Source of the DNA: Fulvia fulva
Taxonomy: Eukaryota > Ascomycota > Dothideomycetes > Mycosphaerellales > Mycosphaerellaceae
Reading direction: 5' to 3'
Length of the DNA stretch: 64,000 nucleotides
NCBI RefSeq assembly: GCF_020509005.1
Contig: NC_063022.1
Location: 3,100,001 to 3,164,000 of the forward strand
Part shown: one piece after another, positions 53,907 to 64,000 of the stretch
How the letters are laid out: each line of letters starts with the position of its first letter
How positions within the stretch are numbered: the stretch's first letter is position 1
Translations under genes and position numbers: made by a program
The notes under the pieces: generated by a model
Databases searched by the model: none
Seen by the model: only the letters and a program-made list of their open reading frames with translations
Told to the model about the DNA's origin: nothing

Positions 53907-54454
53907 ATGTCGAAGCAAAGCCGACAAGAGAAATGGGTAAGTAACAAGCCTGCACAGCAGCACAGCGGGATCCACAAACTCGAGACACACAGCTGACATC
54001 TTGCCCTATATAGCAGGAGACCCTGGCACTTCGCGCACGCAGATGGCTAGAAACCACCGGCCCCATCCCCTACAGCCTCACCATCACCGTCCCAGCCTGG
54101 CACCCCGTCTACGAAAATCCCCTGAATTTAGAATATCCCCTCCACTTCGACGATTCCGCCACCCTCAGACCCATCACCAAAGAAGAAGGACGGGATGGTT
54201 ACGCAGACTGGCTCAACCTTGAGACCGACTTCATCACCACGTTCCCGTGGACATGTGACTTTTGTCTCGAGATCAAGTACACCAGAGCCAAGTTCCGGTC
54301 GGATCCGCCGATGCCGGTGTCGCCGCCGTTCTTTGTGGTTGTGGTGTATAAGGGGGCTGATCTTGCGAGTGTGCATGAGAGGATCGTGGAGTTGATCAGG
54401 AAGTGGATGAAGGTGGAGGATCCGGTTGTCAGGTATTTTGATGAGGATTTCTGA
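53907..54454 (+). CDS. Hypothetical protein, about 156 aa, two exons
   Basis: Not a recognised family. Exon 1 (53907-53936) encodes MSKQSRQEKW; an intron of 77 or 80 nt ends at a tandem acceptor TAGCAG (54013 or 54016), giving one residue more or less. Exon 2 runs to TGA 54452-54454. The protein has a WHPVYENPL turn, a Trp-x-Cys-x-x-Cys-like WTCDFC element and a C-terminal amphipathic helix (VHERIVELIRKWMKVED). No signal peptide or membrane segment. Clean codon structure across both exons supports a gene. Confidence 0.6.
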
Positions 54455-54561
54455 GGTGGGATTGGTCTTGTTTGCATAGTCAGATCCAAGTTTCATCAGA
54501 TGATTTGCATAAGCCGCCCAAGTTCAACTGCTCATGAGGTTACTCTCCCGCAAGAAAGCTG

Positions 54562-56975
54562 TTATGACGGAGACGGTGTGCCGACATCGAGTTTGCGTCT
54601 CTTCGACTTCGGCAGACTAGCTCTCGAGGCTGGAGCCGCACGCTTGCTTGGAGTCGATCTCTCTGGATCACTGCTGGACGACTTTGTAGGCATTTCCACT
54701 AATCGCTCTCGCTTGAGGAACTGCAAGACTTTCTCATAAGCACGATTTTCTGCATGCTCGATACACTGCTTGGCCATGTCGACGGGCACGAAAGGTGGCA
54801 GTGCTGATGCAGACGATGTTGTGTGGTACCCAAGCATGATCAGTTTCTGGGCCTCGGGAAAATCTTCGCTGCCTGAAAGTACCTCACAGAACTTCCAGCA
54901 AGAGAGGCAACACCGCTTGGACACCGGGATGATCGCCAGCGGTGTCTCCAGCATCTTGAACAGGTCTGCTTTGACCGCGAAAATGTTGTTGCAGTTCAAC
55001 CATTCCTGGGTCATGCCTTGAGCTATTGAGGGATCCTTAGCACACGCCCAGAGAGCCATCAGGATGGTTTCCGCGTGATAAGTGCCACCAAAGTAGTGTG
55101 TAATCCATTCTGTGGTTATGTCGAAGGCCTGGCCACGTCTGGTCTCTGAGGGTGCGTTGATGAATCTCTCGAGCGTCTTGCTGACATCTTCCTTCGAGTA
55201 CTCAGCACCATCTCCTTCGGCCTCGATGGCTTTTTGCATGTCGGTGTGCAGGCGGCCCTCAATCTTTTTGATACACTCTTCGTAGGATGCGCGCTTTTGC
55301 TGTTCGTCCAGTTTTCCCTGTCTGACTTCCACCACGGCGATGACGGCCTCGTCGATACGCTCCGAGATTTTCTCCTCCCTCCGGGTCTTGTTAACTGCTT
55401 CAAATGTTGTGAGCTGTACAATGCTCCAGTCATGTAGACAGATTAGGTCCAGAGACTTCTTGGCCGCTGCGGCCCAGCCAGCCTGTTCAAACTCGGTCGG
55501 GGCGACATTTCCCAGAGAGACAGTAGCCACTCTAGCGCCGATATCTTCTAACTCATCAGCTTCGTCATGGTCCGCATCGATATCGTCTTCATCATCATCA
55601 AGTCGTGATGATGGTTGCACGACTGGAGAAATGCCTAGCGGTTCTGATGTGGGAGCCTGCGGTGTTACAGGTACAGAGTCGGTGCCTGTTGCATCCTGCT
55701 TTCTGGGGGAGACGAATGGTGTGGATTTGCCATCGATGGGAAGCATCTTCTCGAGCCACTGGAGATGCATGTACAGGACACTGCCATCAGGCGCATCGAA
55801 TCTTTGGTAAAAGAGCGTCAGGTATGTCACAGCGTATATGGCTGTCGCAAGAAGGTCTGCGACCTTGTCGACGAAATCGGCGTCAGTCGGAATTTTCGCA
55901 GTCTTGCTGAAGCCCATGGCTTTGGTCAGGGCAGATAGTGCGCCGTGAACATTGCGCAGGTAAGTCGACAACATGGCGTGGAACCTCCTGCGACCTCGTG
56001 GACCCCAGACCGCTTCTCCTGAAGCTGCCGCGTGCTCACTATCGCCGTCGAAAAAATCCTCAATGATCTGTCGTTGACCTTCGTTCGGCACTTTGAACAG
56101 GAATGGCTGCGACATGGGCCTGTCGTCTACTTCCCAAGCTTGTTCGTGTAGCAGGTCATCTGGTGCGGTACTCATGACATCGTAAAAGCTGCGTGGTCTG
56201 GTCTTTTTCGCTGTGCATAGCTTCATCCGCGCCATCATTTTGGGATGGCTTACCATGAAGACATAGCTGGTCAATTGTGCCGATGCTTTCGCCAACTCGT
56301 CATCTGATGTCGACGAATGTACTCTCTTGAGCAAGCCCGCAACGACGCCAGTGTGCTGTGCGAAAGACGGGGTGCATAGAGGATTCTTTTTCCAATGAGC
56401 ACGACCAGGGTGGGCCTCACAAATCTGCTCCAAGGGAACTTGATAGTGTCTTTTGGCTCCTCGGAAGCTGGCAGATTGTTCGTCGGAATATTCGCCTGGA
56501 AGAAGACTTTGTAAGGATGCTCCACCTCTGCATCCTTATGCTCACTGCGTTCCGGATTTTGCGCAATGACTACTTTCGCTTCGCACAGGACAGTGAGCTC
56601 ATCTTGCACGGTCGGAGGAATCGCCCGTGTCGCCCCAGGGATGCATGCGATGATCTCATGAAGACGAGGTAGTATGTTGATGATACTGGTCTGCAAGTAC
56701 TCAAATAATACCCGATGAGTTCCCTTCTCTTGCTGGGATGTGAGCGTCAGTAGCGATTGTCCCCTCGAACGATCCATGAAATTGGGCTGGTCGCATGCGG
56801 CCGCCAGAGCGGTCCATCCTTTGAACTAATCATAGTCAGCATCTGTCTTCGTCTTGAGCATAGCATATGAGTGGGGGTATACCTCTTGGTGCTGCTCTTT
56901 AGTTGGGAAGTCTTTCTCGTCGATCTCCTTGACAGACGCGCCGTCAGGAATCGCCATAGGCACTGTGCTAGCCAT
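54562..56975 (-). pseudogene. OTT_1508-like deaminase-superfamily protein, 1-nt frameshift
   Basis: Exon 1 (56883-56975) starts MASTVPMAIPDG; a 57-nt intron leads to exon 2 from 56825. The frame is then open to about 56440, where family sequence jumps by one base (..KDT to VPLEQICEAHPGR), implying loss of one base near 56437-56445. The rest runs to 54562, giving about 785 residues if restored. A deaminase-like zinc signature is visible: YHAETILMALW (HAE at about 55071-55079) and, about 50 residues on, SKRCCLSCWKF (CCxxC). This pairing occurs in fungal OTT_1508-like deaminase-fold proteins, whose substrates are unknown. The mid-region is acidic, and the basic C-terminal end (KSKRRKLD) suggests nuclear entry. 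The assignment is tentative. Confidence 0.65.
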
Positions 56976-57099
56976 GCTTCGGGTGAGCCGGCAGTGGATG
57001 ATCATCGCAAGGGGCTATCTCGTAACCAGATGCTGCCTCAGGCATACCGCCAAGGCGGCTCTCTGCCTTGAGGATTGAATGAGTGGTGGGTGTGTGTGA

Positions 57100-58560
57100 T
57101 TGGTCGAGATTCTGTCACGTGTATTTTTGCCTGAGGCCACATCACGACACCTGCACTACCTGCCGCTCAAATTCAATCTATAGGGTCTGAATAGAGATAG
57201 GTAAGGGGATGAAGTTGGCGCAAAAGCTTAGTTAAGAAGATTAGATTACGTTATAGATTAGAAGTTAATAGATTTAGGCTTAGTTATATAGAATGTTTTA
57301 AAAGCAGGTTATATAACTTATTATAACTAACTATAACTTATGTCTATCTAAGAATTAAAGAGTTGCTATTACGTTAGAAGTATAGGAAATTATTGTACGG
57401 GCTTATATAGGGTGTTTCAAAAGCAGGTTATATATTATATATATCTATCTAGAATGGACAAGTGTTACTCTTAAAGAGGCTATAGGTGACTAATTAGTCA
57501 CCTAATTCTTATCGTACGTAGCCTTAAGTTTTGATAATAGGATATTACCTATATATACGCTCGGATCGCGACACACCCCCTTAGCTCGTACGCTAGAGTG
57601 AATAAGCTAATTCCTATATAATCGCGTACACCCTATCATAACTACCCCCCCTACCTATAGTAGTAACATTAGGCCCTCGGTATTACTACTACTATAGTGA
57701 GGGTAAGTCAGCTGTTTTAAGTAAAGTAAGCTAAGGTGAGTAAGGTAAGCTTTATACCCCTTCCCTTATTCCTTACTTTCACTACTACTATTGTTATCTA
57801 TATAATAAAGTATAGAATATGTGACTATTACCGGTAAGATAGCTTAGGTAATAGTCCCGTTATACGGACTTTTACTTAAGTGTATAATTATCTTACCTAC
57901 CGGCAAACATTAGAGGTCCTAAGTTTAATCTAGGGGTAGCCTTAGTCCTATCGTATACTTAAATATATATTGTCGTCCGCTTAACTTATTAAATTGTCCG
58001 ATAATTACTCTATACTAAGTTATTTCGCTCCGGCGAATAGTAAGAGAGCTCGCTCTACCCCTAGGGAGTATAAGATACTAGTTAGTAGCGTAATACACTA
58101 GGCTGTCTACGATAGAGCTTACACTATATAAGGTATAATAGGGCTCTAATAGGTAACACCGGAGCAACGGTATCGGAAAGTTAAAAAGGTACCTTCGGGG
58201 TGCCTTACTTTCTACACTTTTAAAGGGTGTATAAGGTACAAAAGTAGCGGATAATATAGTAACAAGGTGTAGTGTTGTTACTAGTAGTAAGTTAGAGGCG
58301 TTTCTCGCTTTCTAATTAGACGCGCTACTTTTGTCGCGCGCGTACGCTACTACTAGTAATAGGGGTGTTTCTCGCCCTTACGCTATTAGCTAATAGGAGT
58401 CCGAGAAATACCTATTAATAATAGTACTAGGGCCGTACCGGTGAATAGTAGATACTTTGCCCTAGCTTCGTTATCGTCTATAGTATTAGTAGCTACTAGT
58501 AGCCGTGTTTTACGCCTACTAGCGCTTCTAGAGAGGTGTCCGTAAAGATAAAGCCGTTCG
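57100..58560. other. AT-rich, RIP-degraded region without genes
   Basis: Composition changes sharply near 57170 to TA-rich sequence full of TAG, CTA and TAT words. Two related segments (GTTTTAAAAGCAGGTTATAT near 57291 and GTTTCAAAAGCAGGTTATAT near 57410) suggest degraded repeats. No open frame of note exists; it is probably older transposon debris continuous with the antisense Copia remnant. Confidence 0.6.
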
Positions 58561-59040
58561 GTATTTGTTTCGAGATAAGGTAAGGCCGCTACTACGGGCT
58601 TCTTAGGCGTCTATTAGCCCGTTACCTCCTAATACGGCTATAGAGGGCACTAAGGTACGTAGGTCTACGCCTTTCTTAGCTATATTAAGTAGCTTAACGA
58701 AGTGCTTATGCTTCTATAGTAGAAGTAGCTTAGTCAGCCCGTCTATAGGCATGTCGTTAGTACTAAGATACTTGATCTTAATGTCTCCGCGCTAGTCTCG
58801 CTATCGGAGCTAGTAGTAGTAGATATTAACGTAGCGTAGCTTCGTATTAAGCTTTTGCCCTTATTAGTTAATAAGGCGGATAGTCTACGTATTGTCGTAG
58901 TATAAGTAGGTGCGCTAATTGAACTAAAGGTGTATCTTAGCGAAGACTCGTTCCTACTATATAAGCTCTAAGGCGGCTTACGAAAGCCCGAGTAGCTTAG
59001 CCTCTATTAAGGACTTAGTAATAGTGATTTGTTTAGATGC
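58560..59040 (-). pseudogene. Antisense Copia pol remnant (RNase H end), heavily RIP-mutated
   Basis: On the minus strand from about 59035 this reads, with TAG/TAA interruptions, the end of a Copia RNase H domain: ERVFAKIHL, YLYYDNT.TIRLINNKGKS, and then a segment like the family's MP.DGLTK..L motif. It abuts the start of the sense Copia LTR at 59041. Damage is much heavier than in the sense element, so it is older. Confidence 0.7.
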
Positions 59041-59274
59041 TGTTGAGAACATACAGGCCGCAGGACAAGCATATAGGTGTGGGTGTGTCATGTGATTAGA
59101 TCACGTGACTAGGGTTTGCTAGCCTATAGGCTAGCAAACATCCGGACACCTAGTATCTACCTACACTAACACCGGCGATACTGTATATAGATACACGCTA
59201 TCCTATTAGGTCCTTCTTCGTCTTTTGTGTGATCCGCCGTCTTCTACTACTACGTAACTCGTACCTGTTTAATA
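59041..59274 (+). repeat. 5' LTR of a Copia retrotransposon
   Basis: Starts TGTTGAGAACATACAGG, a typical Copia LTR start, and probably ends at ..TTTAATA, a RIP-altered TTAACA, just before the primer-binding site. It contains a perfect 26-bp palindrome at 59114-59139 and a TCACGTGA box at 59101. The 3' LTR is beyond the window, so the end is inferred. Confidence 0.65.
59114..59139. repeat. Perfect 26-bp palindrome in the LTR
   Basis: GTTTGCTAGCCTA followed by its exact complement TAGGCTAGCAAAC. As RNA it would form a 12-13 bp hairpin in the R/U5-like part of the transcript. Confidence 0.9.
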
Positions 59275-59276
59275 GG

Positions 59277-59290
59277 TTATGAGCCCGGGT
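59277..59290 (+). promoter_or_regulatory. Primer-binding site, probably for half initiator tRNA-Met
   Basis: TTATGAGCCC follows the LTR end. Its complement GGGCTCATAA matches the anticodon stem-loop of initiator tRNA-Met (CAT anticodon). Ty5 and Drosophila copia prime from such cleaved tRNA halves. The site is inferred from 10 bases. Confidence 0.5.
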
Positions 59291-59781
59291 TAGTAACTCG
59301 GTGTTTCACCCTCGATAAAGTCGTATTAGAGTTATTCCTCTTCAGAACAAAAGGAAGGCAGACTAGAGGCCGCACCCGCATTGCACAGGAAGCTACAGCC
59401 GCGCTATAGGTGTATATAAGACGTGAAAGAGCCTAGTAAGGCACTGTCAGACTCCGAGTCAGGGAGCCTATGCCAATACCTTAGACAAGTAGGCGAGCTT
59501 ACTAAGAAGAGTCGCTCTCCGGACATCGCGTTCGCATCGACTAACTGTTCTATCTGAGAGAGCCGCAGTGTCTTAGAAACCCCCTCTGCTAAGAGAGTTA
59601 CGCTATAGTGTCTTAGTACTAACACGATCCTTACCGACCGACTTTCCTCCTCTTCCCGGCGGATAGCCATCCTCTCCGCTATCAACCTCGCGTTCGGTTT
59701 ATCCTATTTCGATCCGATCGCGTACGACCGAATATATCCTTTTACCTAAGGGCAGCCAACCTGTCCCTTAACTTACAAAAA

Positions 59782-62700
59782 ATGGAGAACGAGACTAGGT
59801 TTATAAGAAAGAGAGCAGCACCTCTTCTGACAAGAGAGAACCACGAAACATAGTTCAAGCTGATGAGAATACACCTGGTATCAAAGCAGGTTGACTAGGT
59901 CCTCGAAGACATCATCACGGACATTCCCGCTACAACCCTATCTATAGCGACACCCTCTACATCATCGGAGTCATCCCTTCCTTTGGATCAAGCGATAAGG
60001 AAGGCATCGTACAGACGGCACAATGCAACGGCCCTGTATAAGATGTACATCTGTCTATCGACAGATGACCAAGAGATGACATACGAGATCCGGCATACGA
60101 AGGAGTTGTGGGAATGGGCTGAAGCTAAATATAAGAGAAGACTTCTCGCTACTAGAAGAAGTTTGCTTCAGCAATACACCAATTTCGTGATAACAGAAGA
60201 CCAGTCTATAGATGACGCCTGGCAGGAGCTTAGCTCAATTGCAAGGAGGGCTGTTTCAATCTCGCCTTAGTTCTAAGACATCAAGACTGAGGACAGAAAG
60301 ATCCAGCAACTCTTAGCAGCTCTGCTAGACTCATTTGGCTCAATTCGCGATGCAATTGATGCCCAGGTGAATCTCTCACCACAAGACATTCTTGCAATTC
60401 TTAGGGAGAAGCAAGAATCAATGATTCATCAAGGGACAGCCATGTTCGCTAAGAAGGGTTTCCAGGGCAAGCTTACGTGCCATCTCTGCGGTGGTGACCA
60501 TTTTATGAGCAAGTGCCCACACCTTTCTGCAGCTCAGCAGGCTGTTAGGAACAAGGACAAACTAGCTAGGGTTACCTACCCTGCTAAGAGACAACCGTCA
60601 CCACCTCGTAGGAGGTCATCATTACCAAACGATGTCCTTAAGGTGATGACGGACCTTGCAAAGCAGATGAAGGAGAGCCGCAAGCCAAAGGCCTCCTCTA
60701 GTAAGCCTGCAAGGGCCCATGCGACCCAGGAAGACGCATCAGACCCTGAGATACCATCAGAAGATGATGATGTTGATGAGGTTGCCCATTCCACTGTGGA
60801 AGCCAAAGGCAAGTACCCCTCGTCCGAGTGGTTGCTTGACTCTTGTGCATCATCACATATGACTGACCAAGATTCACTATTCAGGACACTGAAGCCTCTT
60901 CAAAAGAGGAAGTGGATCAAGGTTGGGGGTGGCTCTCTACAAGCTACATATATGGGAAGTGCAGTAATGGGTGGTCCTTCTGGAAAGCAAATTGTCTTAG
61001 AAAATGTCCTGTTTGTTCCTGGCCTTGGAGTTAGTCTTGTTTCGTGGAATCAGTTCAGCCAACAGTTTGCTGTCCAACCACCCAGTTTCACCCTAAAATC
61101 CTTGTCTAGTAAACCCGTTGTCCAGACCAAACTTCGAGGAGGAGTACCGTTTATCCACTCGATCTCGGAAATTCTTGAGCTATAGCATGCTGGTATACTC
61201 TCTCAAGAACGTGACGGTACCGCTATGGCTAACACTGAGTCCGAAGATCAGTGGGAGCTATGGCATAGAAGATGTGCACACCTTGGCAAGGGACTGCTAA
61301 GAAACCTGCATAGAGTCACTGACAAGAAAGATCCCATTCCTGTTCCTTCTGAACACCAGAATTGCAAGGTCTGCTCCCTTGCAAACATGAGGAAGTTCAA
61401 AGGACCTGCCACAGAGAGGAAAGGGGAGAGGCTGGCCCTCATCTCTATTGACATCTGTGGGCCTTTTCAGGGCGCAGTCTCTAGGCTAGGATACAAATAT
61501 TGGCTTGAGATTGTAGACAACTTCTCTAGGAAGAAGTGGGTAATCCCTTTGAAGGCCAGGAGCGACGCTCCTGCAGCCCTACGGGATTGGAAGGTCCAGG
61601 CAGAACGGCAGTCAAGGTGCTTTCTGTCTACGATCCGTAGTGATGGTGCAAAGGAAATTCTCGCCTTGCTAAAAGAGTGGGAGAAGGAGTTTGGCACTCA
61701 GATGGACACAACTGATGCCTACAACTCTCTTCAAAATGGACCTGTGGAAAGGTCAATTCAAGCCTCTGAGAACACAGTCCGGGCTATGCTTGAAGACTCT
61801 GGCATGCTAGTTGAGTTCTGGCCAGAAGCTTTGCAGGCACAGACTGTGATCAGAAACAGACTGCCTAATGGTCCGATCATTGATGGTATTGCTCTTTCAC
61901 TAGAAGAAGCCTTTACTGGCCAAGTACCGTCAGTCGACCATTTCCGCGTCTAGGGATGCAAAGCTGTGGTCTATGTAGACCTAAGAGCCCAACCTCAAGG
62001 CTTGAGGAGAGACAAGTTGATGAACCGAGGAAAAGAAGCCGTGTTTGTGGGCTACTCAGAAAACACCACAAAACAATGGCTGTTCTGGGATCCCGACATG
62101 AAAGCAATAAAAGCGCATAGTCACGTCGACTAGTTTGAGAATGAGAAGGGGGGAGATATAGATCTTGGTATCACCTTCACTAACCAGCCGAGTCGAGCGC
62201 CACAGCGCAATCCTGTTGGGAGGAAGCCCTTTGGGGCGAAATTTTCCGATAGGGGATTATCAGAGACACCGTTACGAAGGCCAGGAGAAAATATTGAGGC
62301 GGTTTCAACACTGTCGAAGGCCGATAACGGTGGATCTATACAGAACCTACCCAAGTCATCAACACCATAGCAACCGCTGTTTATGCAACTTCCCCCTCCC
62401 CTAAAGGACATTGGGGAATACCAGAAGTTTGGAGATCAGGGTACTCTAATGAAAGAAAAAGAAGATGTCGTTCAGTTCGACCCATCCGAACACCTAGCGC
62501 CACCTCAGGTTATAGGCAACAAGAGGTCAAGGGGGGACGGAGATGATAACTCTGAAGAGCATGAGGCTAAACACTATAAGGCTCTTATCGCCCAGATGTT
62601 CCATCTAGACCCTATAATGAGCTGGGTAGAGGAGATTCTGAACGACGTGGAAGAACATACATTTGCTACTGTTAGGTAGGCCATAGCCTATTAGCAGGAA

Positions 62701-64000
62701 GTGCCAATTCCAAAGTCCTATAAGGCAGCCGTAGGAGACCCCGAATGGGGACATATATGGAGAGAGGCAATCGAGAACGAACTTATTGCCTTAGCAAGCA
62801 ACAACACCTAGGAAGCAGTTGTACCGCCAAAGGGTGCGAATCTAATTACTTCTAGGTGGGTCTTTGATGTGAAAAGAATGATTAGTGGAGCCATTAAGAA
62901 GTTCAAGGCAAGACTAGTTGCAAGAGGGTTTTTACAGAAATATAGGGTTGACTTCGAAGAGACCTTTGCACCTACTGTTAGACATGATACTCTCCGAGTA
63001 TTCATAGCAGTAGTATATAAGAGAGATCTCGAGATGCACCTAGTAGATGTGAATAATGCTTTTACCCAAAGCAGCCTTCTTGAAGACATCTATATGATCC
63101 TACCCCTAGGAGTTGAAGCACCTCCAAACATAGTGTTCAAGGTCCTACGAAGCCTTTATAGGCTTAAGCAAGCAGCTAGAGACTGGAACAAGCTCTATGT
63201 TGCGAAGCTAGAGAAGATTGGATTTACCTAGTCCCAGGTAGATCCATGCCTACTTATCTATACGGATAGAGACCTTATAGTCCTTACCTATATGGATGAC
63301 ATACCTATTGCAGCTCCGAAGCTATCAGATGTTCAGTAGTTTAAGGCTAAGCTTAGAAAAGTGTTTAAGATTAAAGATCTTGGTGAACCTACGAAGATCC
63401 TTAGAATAAGGATTACAAGAGACAGGTCCTAAGGCACTTTGAAGCTTGATCAAGGACACTATGTCTACGCTAACTTAGCCAAGATGAACATAGCTAGAGA
63501 GAAGGCTACGCCAACCCACTCACCTATAGAGAGCTACGAGCATTTAGTGCCTACGGCACCTATAGATAAGAGGTGTAACAAACAGGATTACCAGAGCCAC
63601 AATGGTACCTAGATGTGGCTAATAACAATGACAAGGCTAGACTTAGCATTCCCCCTTAGAAGAATTAGCTCATTTGTTGCTGATCCCTCGTAGCAGTATA
63701 TAAAGGCTTTGAAGAAGCTCTCCCGATACCTACGGTCGTACCTAGACCTAGGTCTTATGTATAGAAAGGGAGGGGGCAATCTCTAGGGATACTCGGACTC
63801 TAACTACGCTATGGACAAAGTGGATAGAGTCTCAATTCTAGGATACGTGTGGTTCCTTTGTGGATCACCTATGTCCTAGATGAGTAGGAAGCAGAAGTCT
63901 ATTGCAACATTAACAATGGAAGCTGAGTTTATGGCTATGAACGTAGCCGCAAAGCAGTCACAATTTCTTGCTACTGTCCTTAGGGAAATGCGGTGCCCAG
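59782..64000 (+). pseudogene. Copia gag-pol, single frame with TAG/TAA interruptions
   Basis: From ATG 59782 one frame runs to the window end. Gag ends in a CCHC knuckle (CHLCGGDHFMSKC, about 60479-60517). Protease DSCASSHMT (about 60838) has Ser where Thr/Gly is usual after the Asp. Integrase begins with the HHCC zinc finger (WHRRCAHLGKG, then CKVCSLANM) and has core IDICGPF and later SDGAKE..; the GPVERSIQ segment covers the last acidic residue. Reverse transcriptase begins WVFDVKRM, with LVDVNNAFTQ and YMDDIPI (about 63291). RNase H is reached at GYSDSNYAM and EAEFMA. I read about 16 TAG and two TAA stops, no TGA and no frameshift. Confidence 0.88.

Larger units (their letters stand above)
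59041..64000 (+). mobile_element. Copia (Pseudoviridae-type) LTR retrotransposon, truncated by the window end
   Basis: LTR, primer site, gag, protease, integrase, reverse transcriptase and most of RNase H follow in Copia order (integrase before reverse transcriptase) over almost 5 kb; the 3' LTR lies outside. RIP-type damage is present but far lighter than in the neighbouring antisense copy. Confidence 0.9.

Overview
The window looks like nuclear DNA of a filamentous ascomycete (Pezizomycotina, probably Dothideomycetes). The basis is widely spaced genes on both strands, introns of about 48-77 nt with GT..AG ends and CTAAC/CTGAC-like branch sites, fungal gene families (PHO84, apsB, CRH, UNC-93-like, OTT_1508-like deaminase), and Tc1, non-LTR and Copia elements damaged by C-to-T changes at CpA, the mark of repeat-induced point mutation (RIP). 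Species was not determined. Several listed starts are spliced models; exon bounds are in the entries.

Layout. 1-12.6 kb is ordinary gene space: phosphate transporter, protein-L-isoaspartate methyltransferase, serine dehydratase, a six-exon SSS-family solute symporter, a sulfite-oxidase-type molybdoenzyme, a histidine phosphatase and a small hypothetical gene. 13.0-15.0 kb holds a dead Tc1 transposon nested in an older inverted-repeat element. 15.7-17.2 kb is an UNC-93-like transporter. 17.2-31.2 kb is the most unusual part. An intact apsB-like gene (gamma-tubulin/MTOC scaffold, 23.8-27.0 kb) lies between two degenerate tandem arrays in opposite orientation. The left array is split by a RIP-damaged LINE with a 13-bp target duplication. 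Upstream, three related repeat copies each carry a different short piece of apsB: leader, CM1 motif or C-terminus.

32.8-57.0 kb is gene-bearing but has many single lesions: a flavin monooxygenase frameshifted in its NADP loop, a secreted four-domain protein with an in-frame TGA before the fourth domain, two tandem F-box-like paralogues (one nonsense, one frameshift at a G10 run), an aldo-keto reductase fused in frame to an MFS tail, and a deaminase-like gene with a 1-nt frameshift. Intact genes in this stretch are a thioredoxin-reductase-like secretory flavoprotein, a Myb/SANT protein, an F-box-like protein, a CRH (GH16) cell-wall transglycosylase and an amino-acid transporter. From 57.1 kb to the end the sequence is transposon: an AT-rich, heavily mutated antisense Copia remnant, then a younger sense Copia (LTR, primer site, gag-pol in one frame with only TAG/TAA interruptions) that runs off the window.

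No operon-like pathway is evident. The recurring themes are membrane transport (four transporters), cell-wall and secretory functions, and repeat-driven rearrangement.
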